Shown here one piece after another: positions 8,575 through 15,805 of a stretch of 22,516 nt of DNA. Source of the DNA: JASHVB01 sp049522565 (GTDB taxonomy: Bacteria > Pseudomonadota > Alphaproteobacteria > Acetobacterales > Acetobacteraceae); the NCBI GenBank assembly GCA_049522565.1, contig JBEKNT010000056.1:1-22516 (forward strand), written 5' to 3'. The position numbers were made by a program, and so were the translations under genes. Positions within the stretch are counted from its first letter, which is position 1, and the number at the start of each line of letters is the position of its first letter. The notes beneath the pieces are model-generated. The model worked only from the letters and a program-made list of their open reading frames with translations. It did no database searches and was not told the DNA's origin.

Positions 8575-8629
8575 GCCGAAGCAAGAGCTTTTACGCAAAT
8601 GCAAGCCGATGCACGCAAAACACGCAGAT
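8575..8629. repeat. Left inverted repeat of the GxxExxY unit
   Basis: This segment of about 55 bp is an imperfect reverse complement of 9015-9070. Shared blocks, outside to inside, are an AAG/AGA-rich edge, CTTTT, CGCAAAT, and GCACGCAAAACxCGCAGAT (18 of 19 identical). The middle 10-11 bp differ. The repeat overlaps the gene start: the first seven codons (MHAKHAD) lie within it. Confidence 0.75.
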
Positions 8630-8944
8630 AGTGCCAGGCTGAACGAACTGTCGCGCGTCGTCATCGGCTCCGCGTTCACCGTGCTGAACACGCTCGGGAC
8701 CGGATTTCTGGAAGAGGTCTATGAGAATGCGTTGGCGCATGAACTGCGCAAGGCGGGCCTCGCCATTGCACAGCAATGCGGCACCATCGTCACGTACGAC
8801 GGTGTCGTGGTCGGCGAGCATTGCGTAGACCTGTTGGTCGGCAACGGGGTTCTGGTCGAATTGAAGACTGAAAAGGTATTGGTCGGTGCACATCGTCTCC
8901 AATGCGTCAACTATCTCAAGGCAACCGAACGGCAGCTCGGCTGA
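8609..8944 (+). pseudogene. GxxExxY-family protein, C-terminus cut by an in-frame stop
   Basis: This encodes 111 aa of a GxxExxY protein, a family with a PD-(D/E)XK nuclease-like fold. The name motif is GFLEEVY (residues 32-38). Candidate nuclease residues are D74 (CVDLLV) and ELK (84-86), followed by the conserved NYLKAT (101-106). The frame then meets TGA at 8942-8944. Directly after it, in the same frame, the expected family ending continues as LLNFGNSRLEIKRVV (8945-8989). The stop replaces a single position in the usual GLLLNFG motif. This points to a nonsense mutation (or sequencing error), giving a protein that lacks the last 15 or more conserved residues. Beyond KRVV the frame stays open with no family similarity. 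The start ATG lies in the left inverted repeat and has no good Shine-Dalgarno. Role unknown. Confidence 0.75.
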
Positions 8945-9014
8945 TTGCTCAACTTCGGCAATTCACGTCTGGAGATCAAGCGCGTTGTGAGCTGCCTGCG
9001 ATGCGTACCATGCC

Positions 9015-9070
9015 ATCTGCGCGTTTTGCGTGCTTCTGCCAAAAATTTGCGAAAAGATTCTTCCTTTTGC
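9015..9070. repeat. Right inverted repeat of the GxxExxY unit
   Basis: This is the reverse complement partner of 8575-8629. The inner block ATCTGCGCGTTTTGCGTGC matches the left copy at 18 of 19 positions, and the ATTTGCG and AAAAG blocks are also shared. It starts 25 nt after the conserved C-terminal coding segment ends. Together the arms enclose about 385 bp containing the gene. Confidence 0.75.
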
Positions 9071-9076
9071 AAACTT

Positions 9077-9244
9077 TCACACCCGCACGATGTTGGACGC
9101 CACGTGGCACAAGCCCGAACGATCGGCGCAGAGCATGATCGTGATGGGTCCGGCATGCGCCACGATCAACTGCGTCGCGGTCTCGATCGGCCTGGCGGCA
9201 CAATTTCCTTGCACCATAGCACTGGGTGGCAACTCCCGCCGCAT
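9077..9244 (-). CDS. Possible small conserved-looking protein, 55 aa
   Basis: A 55-codon frame lies 17 nt downstream of the M20 peptidase stop, on the same strand. It begins MRRELPPSAMVQGN and ends CADRSGLCHVASNIVRV, with a central hydrophobic stretch (IVAHAGPITIML). GAGGG lies 14 nt before the ATG, which is rather far. The composition is not that of a GC shadow frame and the position suits a co-transcribed gene. No family recognised; it could be spurious. Confidence 0.4.
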   Translation of the reverse strand: MRRELPPSAMVQGNCAARPIETATQLIVAHAGPITIMLCADRSGLCHVASNIVRV

Positions 9245-9261
9245 GACACTGAGTGCACCCT

Positions 9262-10479
9262 CTACGCCACCCCCGCCGCCGCCAGCAGTGTCGCCAACCC
9301 CGCCGCCATGCCGCGCACGCTCGCCTCGGGCTCCACGTCGAGCCACTCCTCCAGCGAGTGCCCGCGCCCGCCGGTGCCACCGGAGCCGATCTTGATCGCC
9401 GGAATCCCCAGGCTCATCGGAATGTTGGCATCGGTCGAAGACGCCTCGAACGACGGGGTAAACCCGTGCGCCACCAGCGCCGCCTGCGCCAGTCGTACCA
9501 GCTCGCACGCCTCGTCGGTATGCCCGGCGGGCCGATCGCCGATCTTCACAATATCCGCGCGCACCGCGCCATTGCGGGTCGAGCGCGTCGCATTCTCCGC
9601 CGCCACCGCCTCCTGCACCAACGCCAGGAACTCGTGCTCCAGCCGATCGAGTTCCTCTGGCGCCACCGACCGCAAATCGAACTCGGTCCACACGCTATTG
9701 GGAATCGAGTTGATCGACGTCCCCCCGCCGGTGACCGAGGCGCTATACGTGGTCTTCGGCCGCTGCGGCACCGTCACCCGCGACAGCCGCGCAATCGCAT
9801 CCGCCATCGCATACAGCGGATTGACCAGTCCGAACGCGCCATAGCTGTGCCCGCCCGGCCCGTTGAACGTCACGCGATAGCGCTTCGACCCGACGCCGCC
9901 GGTGGCGATGCGATCCATGTCCGGGCTGTCCACCGTGATGAACGCGCTGATGCGGTCCTTGTAGCGGCCCTGCTGGAACAAATAGCGCATGCCGCGCAGG
10001 TCGCCCGGCCCTTCTTCGCCGACATCGGCGACGAACAGGATGTCGGCGCGGGTGCGGATCCCCGCTGCGTCCATCGCGCGCAGCCAGGCCAGCAGCACCG
10101 CCAGGCTGCGCGTGTCGTCACCGACGCCCGGCGCGAACAGCCGCGTGCCCTCGCGCCGCACCGTCAGCTCGGTGCCGGGCGGAAACACCGTGTCCAGATG
10201 CGCCGCGACGCAGATCAGCGGACCGTTGCCGATGCCGCGGCGCAGGCCGGTCACGTTGCCCTCGGCGTCGGTCTCCAGCGCCTCCAGCCCGTGCGCTCGC
10301 GCCATCTCCTGAAACGCCGCCGCGCGGGTGGCTTCCTGGAAGGACGGCGCGGCAATCTGCGTCAGCGTGACGATGTCCTGCACCGTCCGCTCATGCTCCC
10401 GGGCCAGCGTGTCGCGCGCCACCCGGAACGCCGGGCTGTCGATGATGCGGCGGATTTCTCCCGCGGCCTGATCGCTCAT
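9262..10479 (-). CDS. M20-family metallopeptidase (PepT/ArgE-like)
   Basis: This encodes 405 aa. The di-zinc site of the M20 family is visible: AAHLDTVFP (H94, with D96), PGVGDD (bridging D121), DVGEEGPGD (catalytic E155, metal E156), an Asp around residue 184 (TVDSPD), and the C-terminal GRGHSLEEW His. A dimerisation (lid) domain is inserted in the middle (about 195-310; GPGGHSYGAFG is its typical start). The ATG at 10479 has GAGAGG 6 nt upstream; an earlier in-frame ATG at 10518 lacks family support. The enzyme is cytoplasmic, with no signal peptide, and probably cleaves small peptides or N-acyl amino acids. The exact substrate cannot be read from sequence. It is divergent from the thioesterase gene. 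Confidence 0.9.
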   Translation of the reverse strand: MSDQAAGEIRRIIDSPAFRVARDTLAREHERTVQDIVTLTQIAAPSFQEATRAAAFQEMARAHGLEALETDAEGNVTGLRRGIGNGPLICVAAHLDTVFPPGTELTVRREGTRLFAPGVGDDTRSLAVLLAWLRAMDAAGIRTRADILFVADVGEEGPGDLRGMRYLFQQGRYKDRISAFITVDSPDMDRIATGGVGSKRYRVTFNGPGGHSYGAFGLVNPLYAMADAIARLSRVTVPQRPKTTYSASVTGGGTSINSIPNSVWTEFDLRSVAPEELDRLEHEFLALVQEAVAAENATRSTRNGAVRADIVKIGDRPAGHTDEACELVRLAQAALVAHGFTPSFEASSTDANIPMSLGIPAIKIGSGGTGGRGHSLEEWLDVEPEASVRGMAAGLATLLAAAGVA

Positions 10480-10562
10480 GCGGCACCTCTCGCGATTATG
10501 CGATGGTCTTGGACGCACAGCGCACGGCAGGCAAGATGCCGGCGGCAGGATAGGAGGCTCAC

Positions 10563-10952
10563 ATGGACCCGTTCGCGTTGCTGGTGTCGCTGGGACTACC
10601 GCGCTTTCTCGGCATGACGGTGACCTCGGCGGAACCGGAACGGGTGGTCGCGGAACTGGTGGTGGCCGAAGAACACTGCACGATCGGTCATACCATTCAC
10701 GGTGGCGCGATCATGGCCTTCGCCGACACGGTGGGTGCTCTCGGCACCGTGCTGAATCTGCGCCAGGGGCAATCCACGACAACATTGGAGAGCAAGACCA
10801 ATTTCTTTGCCGGCGCGCCGCTCGGCAGCCGCCTGCTGGCGGAGAGCATCCCGCTGCATCGCGGCCGCCGCACCCAGGTGTGGGAAACCCGGCTCACCGG
10901 CGAGAACGGGCGGCTGGTGGCGAAGGTCACGCAAACGCAATTGGTACTATAA
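10563..10952 (+). CDS. PaaI-family hotdog thioesterase
   Basis: This encodes 129 aa, typical for single-domain hotdog thioesterases of the PaaI/4HBT group. The active-site segment is HTIHGGAIMAFADT, with HGG at 46-48 and a candidate catalytic D55. It continues with TTLESKTNFFAGAP, the usual second beta segment. GGAGG lies 6 nt before the ATG. It probably hydrolyses an acyl- or aryl-CoA thioester in the cytoplasm. The gene is divergent from the M20 peptidase, sharing an 83-nt spacer. The substrate is not determined; nearby genes give no pathway clue. Confidence 0.88.
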   Translation: MDPFALLVSLGLPRFLGMTVTSAEPERVVAELVVAEEHCTIGHTIHGGAIMAFADTVGALGTVLNLRQGQSTTTLESKTNFFAGAPLGSRLLAESIPLHRGRRTQVWETRLTGENGRLVAKVTQTQLVL

Positions 10953-11090
10953 CATCGGCGCTGTGCACCCGGATGTGATGCGCGCGGCGCGCCACCCTTT
11001 CCCACGTTCCTTGCAGTCCGAGTGCGACGCTGCCGGCGCATGCCGCGTGGCGCAGAGCGCTTCGGCAACGGTACAGGAAGGGAGTTGCAC

Positions 11091-11969
11091 ATGCTTAAGG
11101 GACGCTTGCTGGCTTCGGTCTGTGCGTTGGGATTGCTCGCGGCGGCACCGGCCTTCGCGCAAGGCACCACGGGCCCGACGTCAGGGACGCCGACCGACAT
11201 CGGCAACCAGAATAACGCCACTGGCGCGACGAGCGGCACCAGCACCATGCACAACTCGTCCGGCATGAGCAGCAGCTCGACCACCGGGATGAACGGCTCC
11301 GGCAGTGCGACGGGCGGGACCACCAGCACCGGCAAGATGACCGGCATGAACAACACCGGCAACGCGAACACCGGAACGAATGACACGACGACTTCGACCG
11401 CCGGCATGAACAACGCCGGCACGAACGGCACGATGCATTCATCCACCGGCATGGACCATACCGGCACCTCCACCAGCGGCATGAACAGTTCCGACAAGTC
11501 GATGAGCGGCATGGACCACGCCGGCAAGAATGACACGATGCATTCGTCCGCCGGCATGGACCACACCGGCACCGCCACCAGCGGGATGAATTCCACCAAT
11601 GCCAAGCGGTCGAGCACCGCCAGCGCGGACGAGAACACCACGCGCGGCAAGCGCATGGACCAGTCGGACAACGCCGGCGCGCGCGACATGCACCGCTCGT
11701 CGGTGCATGCGATGCACGCGGCTCGTTCGGGTCAGACGGATACCTCGCAGAACAGCGAGATCGACCGCCTGAACGAGCGGAGCCTGCATGCGGCGCAGCA
11801 AGGCCATGCGTTCGACGTCGGGTCCGCGGAGGGTAACGCCGGCGGCATGAACAAGGGCGGCATGGGCTCCGGCGGCATGAATTCGGGGAGCGGGTCGGGC
11901 AATATGAACGGCAACGGGTCGGGCACGATGTCGGGCAGCGGGTCGTCGTCCGGCAGCAGCCATATGTAA
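11091..11969 (+). CDS. Exported Met/Asn/Gly/Ser/Thr-rich repeat protein
   Basis: This encodes 292 aa. A clear Sec signal peptide (residues 1-23, ending APAFA|Q) is followed by low-complexity sequence rich in Gly, Ser, Thr, Asn and Met, with many GMxx steps. A 35-residue unit is repeated, including MHSSTGMDHTGTSTSGMN and MHSSAGMDHTGTATSGMN. Many MDH and MH pairs resemble Met/His-rich copper-binding segments (MDH-x-M repeats in Cop proteins), so periplasmic metal binding is possible. Around residues 219-246 lies a more ordinary segment with EIDRLNERSLHAAQQGHAF, which may be a small helical domain. GGAAGGGAG precedes the ATG, which lies directly before the signal peptide. A hairpin follows the stop. 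No family is named with confidence. Confidence 0.8.
   Translation: MLKGRLLASVCALGLLAAAPAFAQGTTGPTSGTPTDIGNQNNATGATSGTSTMHNSSGMSSSSTTGMNGSGSATGGTTSTGKMTGMNNTGNANTGTNDTTTSTAGMNNAGTNGTMHSSTGMDHTGTSTSGMNSSDKSMSGMDHAGKNDTMHSSAGMDHTGTATSGMNSTNAKRSSTASADENTTRGKRMDQSDNAGARDMHRSSVHAMHAARSGQTDTSQNSEIDRLNERSLHAAQQGHAFDVGSAEGNAGGMNKGGMGSGGMNSGSGSGNMNGNGSGTMSGSGSSSGSSHM
11429..11590 (+). repeat. Two 57-bp direct repeats within the Met-rich gene
   Basis: Copies are at 11429-11485 and 11534-11590, starting 105 bp (35 codons) apart. They differ at only a few, mostly synonymous, positions. This suggests recent in-frame duplication. Confidence 0.8.
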
Positions 11970-11982
11970 GCGACACGAGGTG

Positions 11983-12010
11983 AGGCGCGCGGCGGCAACG
12001 CCGTGCGCCT
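11983..12010 (+). terminator. 12-bp hairpin with GCAA tetraloop after the Met-rich gene
   Basis: The stem pairs 11983-11994 with 11999-12010, with one G-T pair and no mismatch. The loop is GCAA, a GNRA tetraloop. It lies 13 nt after the stop codon. Only a weak T run follows. A second GC hairpin (12020-12028 / 12032-12040) comes right after it. Confidence 0.65.
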
Positions 12011-12040
12011 TACCATCCGCCCGGCCGGCTGCCGGCCGGG

Positions 12041-12368
12041 GCCAGCCGTACGACCAGAAACACTGGCGCTGACGCGGGCCTCGCCGGGGTAAAGCGCGTC
12101 TTGCCGCATTGGCTTGTCGGCGTCCCGTGGCTTCGGCCGATTGACGCTAAAATAACGAAATGCCGGCAGCGCGTCTGCGTGTGTCACGACCTCCGGGTCA
12201 AGCGCCCAGGGGCAGGCTGCGGCCCGCTACCCGCGATTCTGCTGCATGGCACACAGGGATGTCGCTCTCCACATGCGATGGCCCTGCCGGCATCCCAAAA
12301 TACTGGACAGACGTTTCGATTCTGCTTCAGGATGGCGTCCTGCAAGATCCTTGCGGGGAGAAACGCCA
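12041..12368. other. Intergenic stretch before the membrane protein gene
   Basis: This is the rest of a 399-nt gap after the two hairpins. A -10-like TAAAAT is at 12148-12153 without a good -35. The sequence is less GC-rich from about 12130 to 12360. No gene is supported. The Shine-Dalgarno for the next gene (GGGGAGA) is at its right end. Confidence 0.45.
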
Positions 12369-13718
12369 ATGACGCGATGGGTGCGCTGGCTCTTCGTAGC
12401 CTGGCCGCTGGTGCTGTTTTGCGCGCCAGCCCGGGCGGACACTCCCGCCTGGTCGGTGGTCCCGGAAGTAGCCTATCCGGAAGCGCTGAGCACGGCGAAT
12501 GGCCGGACGCTTTGGGGCTACAGTGTCACCGTTCTGCGCAACGACGGCAAGAAATTCACCGACGGCAAGAAGTATTGGCTGCGGTTCGACGGTGCGAAGC
12601 CGCTGGAGGCGTGTTCCGACCACTGCGATGTGCAGATCGCCGTGCAGAACGGCAACACGCAAGTCGTCTTCAGCAAGATACCGGGCGCCCTGGCCGGAGC
12701 ACGCAAGTTCGTGGTCCAGGAGGACCAGGGGGAAGCCGGCGCCGATCCCGCCAGTTCGCCGGAGCTGACCGTGACGTTCGCCTGGTTCAATTCCATGGCG
12801 GTTCGCGCCACCGCCTTTCTGGTGGTCGCTATCCTCCTTGGCATCGTCCTGGTGCTGTTGAAAAGCGCCGGACGCGGACGTGTCCTGACAAGCGGCACCG
12901 CGGTAAGCCTGCTGAAGGCGGCGGTCATCGATACCGACACGCGGACCTACAGCCTCTCTAAGGTGCAGTTCTACATATGGGGCCTGGCCATCATCGCCAG
13001 CTACATCTACCTGACGCTGGCACGGTCGATGGTGCAGGGTGCGTTCGAGTTCGCCGACATCCCGAGCAATCTGGCGGTGCTGATGGGCATTTCGGTCGGC
13101 ACGTCGGTCTCGGCCGTCGGCGTGAGCAGCCTCGCAGGCAACAAAGGTTCGGGCGACGTCGATCCGACACCGTCCGACCTGATCACCAGCGGTGGCGTGG
13201 TCGCGCCGGAGCGTCTGCTGCACTTGTTGTGGACCATTGTCGGCGGCGCCGCTTTCCTGGTCTTCGCGTTCTCCATCCCGCCCGAAACGATCAACAACCT
13301 GCCGTCGGTGCCCAACGGCTTCCTTGAACTGATGGGCGTGAGCGCGGCGGGCTATGTCGGCGGCAAGATCGCCCGCGGTCCGGGGCCGAACATCATCAAC
13401 GCGGTTGCCGCGGCCAACGCCGCCGGTACCGCCTTCAACCTCACCATCGACGGAGCAAACCTCTCGAAGGACGCGACCTTTATGCTCGCGCCCCTGGCAG
13501 GGCGGCAAGATGTGTCCGGCGGACAGGATACGCCGGTCACCGTCCCGCCGGATCGGCGGCAGGGCAGTTACGACGCCAATGGCATGGCGACCCGTCTGGT
13601 CCTGACCGGTCTGCAGGTTCCTGCCGCGGCCGCCGCCGCGGCCGCCGGAACCCGATACCTGAGATTCACCGTGGTCAATCCGGACGGCGAAAAGGCGTCC
13701 TGGACGGTTCAGGTCTGA
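12369..13718 (+). CDS. Unrecognised membrane protein with signal peptide and C-terminal beta (IPT/TIG-like) domain
   Basis: This encodes 449 aa. The signal peptide covers residues 1-23 (ending ARA|DT). An extracytoplasmic domain (24-140) has a Cys pair (C82, C86). Membrane spans lie at about 143-165, 198-218, 235-257, 286-305 and possibly 319-335. The segment SLSKVQFYIWGLAIIASY followed by LAVLMGISVGTS resembles a bacterial membrane family of unknown function that I have seen with the pattern SLxxxQxxxW...LMGIS; this is memory, not a search. The C-terminus (about 350-449) looks like an all-beta IPT/TIG-type fold (FNLTIDGANLSKDATFML and RFTVVNPDGEKASWTV). GGGGAGA precedes the ATG. It is followed 69 nt later by the alcohol dehydrogenase gene, with no evident functional link. 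Confidence 0.8.
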   Translation: MTRWVRWLFVAWPLVLFCAPARADTPAWSVVPEVAYPEALSTANGRTLWGYSVTVLRNDGKKFTDGKKYWLRFDGAKPLEACSDHCDVQIAVQNGNTQVVFSKIPGALAGARKFVVQEDQGEAGADPASSPELTVTFAWFNSMAVRATAFLVVAILLGIVLVLLKSAGRGRVLTSGTAVSLLKAAVIDTDTRTYSLSKVQFYIWGLAIIASYIYLTLARSMVQGAFEFADIPSNLAVLMGISVGTSVSAVGVSSLAGNKGSGDVDPTPSDLITSGGVVAPERLLHLLWTIVGGAAFLVFAFSIPPETINNLPSVPNGFLELMGVSAAGYVGGKIARGPGPNIINAVAAANAAGTAFNLTIDGANLSKDATFMLAPLAGRQDVSGGQDTPVTVPPDRRQGSYDANGMATRLVLTGLQVPAAAAAAAAGTRYLRFTVVNPDGEKASWTVQV

Positions 13719-13787
13719 CCGAAGATGGACGCCTGGCGCCAGCCAAGGTTAGGCTGCCGCCAACCCAGCAGCGAAGAGGAAACAGCC

Positions 13788-14879
13788 ATGAAGGCCGCGG
13801 TTTTTCACGCCCCGCACCAGCCGCTGACCATCGAGGACATAGAGCACGCGAAGCCGAAGCGGCGCGAGGTGCTGCTGCGCACCGCGTTCGCCGGCCTGTG
13901 CCACTCCGACCTGCACTTCATGGAGGGGCTGTATCCGTTCCCCACGCCCTGCGTGCTCGGCCATGAAGGCGCCGCCGTCGTGGAGGTGGTGGGCGAGGAC
14001 GTCACCTACGTCAAGCCCGGCGACCACGTCATCACCTGCCTGTCGGTGTTCTGCGGCGAGTGCGCGCAATGCCTGACCGGCCACACCAACCTGTGCGAGA
14101 ATACCGAAGTGAAGCTGCTGCCCGGGGCGGCGCGGCGGCTGACCTGGAAGGGCGAGGTGTTGAACCAGGCGTTCAACCTCTCGGTGTTCGCCGAAAAGAT
14201 GCTGGTGCACGAGCATGCGATCGTAAAGATCGACCCGACCATCCCGCTCGACATCGCCGCGCTGGTCGGTTGCGGCGTGATGACCGGGGTCGGCGCGGTG
14301 TTCAATGCGGCGAAGGTGGAGCCGGGCAGCACCGTCGCGGTGGTGGGCTGCGGCGGCATCGGGCTGTCGGCGGTAAACGGCGCGGCGCTGGCCGGGGCGG
14401 CGCGCATCATCGCGATCGATACGGTGCCGTCGAAGCTGGAAAAAGCCCGGGAGATGGGCGCCACCGACACGATCAACGCGTCGAACGTCGATGCGGTGGA
14501 GGCGGTGAAGGAACTGACCGGCGGTGCCGGCGTGCCGTATTCCTTCGAGGCGATCGGCCTGAAGAAGACCGCCGAGCAATGCTTCCAGATGCTGCGGCCG
14601 GGCGGCGTGGCGACGATCATCGGGATGATCCCGCTCGGCACCAAGATCGAGCTGCACGGCGCCGACTTCCTGCGCGACCGGAAGATCCAGGGCACCAGCA
14701 TGGGCGGCAACCGGTTCCGCGTGGACATGCCGCGCCTGCTGGAGTTGTGGCGCCAGGGGCGGCTGAAGCTGGATACGCTGATCTCCGGCCACATCAAACT
14801 GGACCAGATCAACCAGGGCTTCGCGCAACTGAAGTCGGGCGCGCCGGTGCGGCAGTTGATCGATTTCGGCGCGGTGTAA
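13788..14879 (+). CDS. Zinc-dependent alcohol dehydrogenase (MDR family)
   Basis: This encodes 363 aa. Catalytic zinc ligands are C38 (GLCHSDLH), H59-E60 (GHEGAAVV) and C162 (GCGVMTG). The structural zinc lobe has four cysteines, C89, C92, C95 and C103. The Rossmann motif VVGCGGIGL (about 186-193) and an Asp at the end of the second strand (D211 in AIDTVPSK) favour NAD(H) over NADP(H). The enzyme oxidises an alcohol or reduces an aldehyde in the cytoplasm; the substrate is not evident. GAGGAAA lies 7 nt before the ATG at 13788; a longer frame from 13725 has no family support. The S4-domain gene follows 36 nt later and may be co-transcribed. Confidence 0.93.
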   Translation: MKAAVFHAPHQPLTIEDIEHAKPKRREVLLRTAFAGLCHSDLHFMEGLYPFPTPCVLGHEGAAVVEVVGEDVTYVKPGDHVITCLSVFCGECAQCLTGHTNLCENTEVKLLPGAARRLTWKGEVLNQAFNLSVFAEKMLVHEHAIVKIDPTIPLDIAALVGCGVMTGVGAVFNAAKVEPGSTVAVVGCGGIGLSAVNGAALAGAARIIAIDTVPSKLEKAREMGATDTINASNVDAVEAVKELTGGAGVPYSFEAIGLKKTAEQCFQMLRPGGVATIIGMIPLGTKIELHGADFLRDRKIQGTSMGGNRFRVDMPRLLELWRQGRLKLDTLISGHIKLDQINQGFAQLKSGAPVRQLIDFGAV

Positions 14880-14915
14880 TACCACCCCAACCGGCGTTGG
14901 CACTGGAGCCCGGCG

Positions 14916-15245
14916 ATTCCCGAGCAGGAAGACCGCGACTGGCAGCGGCTGGACAAGTGGTTGTGGTGCGCCCGCTTCATGCGGGCCCGCACCGACTGTG
15001 CCGCGCTGGTCGGCCAGGGACGGGTCCGCATCAACCGCCAGCCGACCGACAAGCCGCACGCGCGGCTGCGGATCGGCGACGTGCTGACCGTGCCGTTGCG
15101 CGGCGAGGTCCACGTGGTGCGCGTCCTGGCCCTGGCCGCCCGCCGCGGCCCGGCCTCCGAGGCCCGGTTGCTGTACGAAGACGTCGCGGACCCGGCGCCA
15201 CCATCTTGCGCGGCCTCGGAAACGACGGCATACCGCCTGCCCTGA
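14916..15245 (+). CDS. S4-domain RNA-binding protein (Hsp15-like), apparent ATT start
   Basis: This encodes 109 aa if translation begins at ATT 14916. The core DWQRLDKWLWCARF with RVRINRQPTDKPHARLRIGD is the S4 fold of Hsp15/HslR-type proteins, which bind rRNA on stalled 50S subunits. Between the upstream in-frame stop (14877-14879) and the conserved core there is no ATG, GTG or TTG. The first TTG (14961) falls inside the core, after KW. ATT at 14916 has GGAG 7 nt upstream and gives a plausible N-terminus, (M)PEQEDRDWQRLDKW. CTG at 14949 is another option. The last 20 residues look poorly conserved. It precedes fdxA and carD, a common alphaproteobacterial order. Confidence 0.8.
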   Translation: MPEQEDRDWQRLDKWLWCARFMRARTDCAALVGQGRVRINRQPTDKPHARLRIGDVLTVPLRGEVHVVRVLALAARRGPASEARLLYEDVADPAPPSCAASETTAYRLP

Positions 15246-15270
15246 AAGCGCCTGTCGCGGGGACTGCCCT

Positions 15271-15603
15271 ATGACCTACGTGGTCACCGAAAACTGCATC
15301 AAATGCCTCTACAAGGACTGCGTGGAGGTGTGTCCCGTCGACTGCTTCTATGTCGGCGCGAACATGCTGGTGATCCACCCGGACGAGTGCATCGACTGCG
15401 GCGTGTGCGAGCCGGAATGCCCGGCCGAGGCCATCGTGCCGGACAGCGACGACAAGGCCGCCGCCTGGGTGGAACAGAACCGGACCTACGCGCTGGTCTG
15501 GCCCAACATCACCCGCAAGGGCGAGGCGCCGGCCGACGCCGACGAGTGGAAGGACAAGCCAGGGAAGGCACAATTTTTCTCGCCTGAGCCCGGGAAGCCC
15601 TGA
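15271..15603 (+). CDS. fdxA: 7Fe ferredoxin FdxA
   Basis: This encodes 110 aa, matching FdxA/Azotobacter FdI-type ferredoxins. By comparison with FdI, the [3Fe-4S] ligands are C9, C17 and C50 and the [4Fe-4S] ligands C21, C40, C43 and C46. C12 and C25 are the extra cysteines. The tail WVEQNRTYALVWPNIT and a lysine/proline-rich C-terminus are typical of the family. It is a cytoplasmic one-electron carrier. It starts 25 nt after the S4 gene; the Shine-Dalgarno is weak (GGGG). It is likely co-transcribed with the S4 gene, while carD appears to have its own promoter. Confidence 0.95.
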   Translation: MTYVVTENCIKCLYKDCVEVCPVDCFYVGANMLVIHPDECIDCGVCEPECPAEAIVPDSDDKAAAWVEQNRTYALVWPNITRKGEAPADADEWKDKPGKAQFFSPEPGKP

Positions 15604-15622
15604 CCAAGTTGTCGCTGCCCCC

Positions 15623-15660
15623 CTGACGTAACGGCGGTGTGATGCTATATTGCCAGCATC
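15623..15660 (+). promoter_or_regulatory. Candidate sigma-70 promoter upstream of carD
   Basis: CTGACG (15623-15628), a 17-bp spacer, and TATATT (15646-15651) form a good -35/-10 pair. The -10 lies within an inverted repeat, GATGCT...AGCATC (15641-15660), which could be an operator or start-site hairpin. Transcription would leave a 5' leader of roughly 145 nt before the carD ATG. Confidence 0.5.
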
Positions 15661-15805
15661 GGTGACGGCGGCTGCGCCTCGGTCGGGCGCGGCTCGCGTT
15701 GCTATCCCATAGGGGCGGGTCCGTCGGGGCGCAGAGGCCGCATGGCATGTGGCTGGCAGCATTGCTCGGGGATCGCCGGCAGATGAAGGATACGAGGTGT
15801 CAGGC

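Noticed and set aside
8945..9844. Long + strand frame beginning LLNFGNSRLEIKRVV
   Set aside because: Only its first 15 codons are meaningful, as the tail of GxxExxY; the rest is antisense to the M20 peptidase.
10697..11689. 330-aa minus-strand frame opposite the thioesterase and Met-rich genes
   Set aside because: Its Pro/Val-rich repeats are the antisense of the Met/His repeats; there is no ribosome-binding site or family match, and it crosses two well-supported genes.
13749..15113. 454-aa minus-strand frame opposite the alcohol dehydrogenase and S4 genes
   Set aside because: An antisense shadow; the + strand genes have full catalytic motifs.
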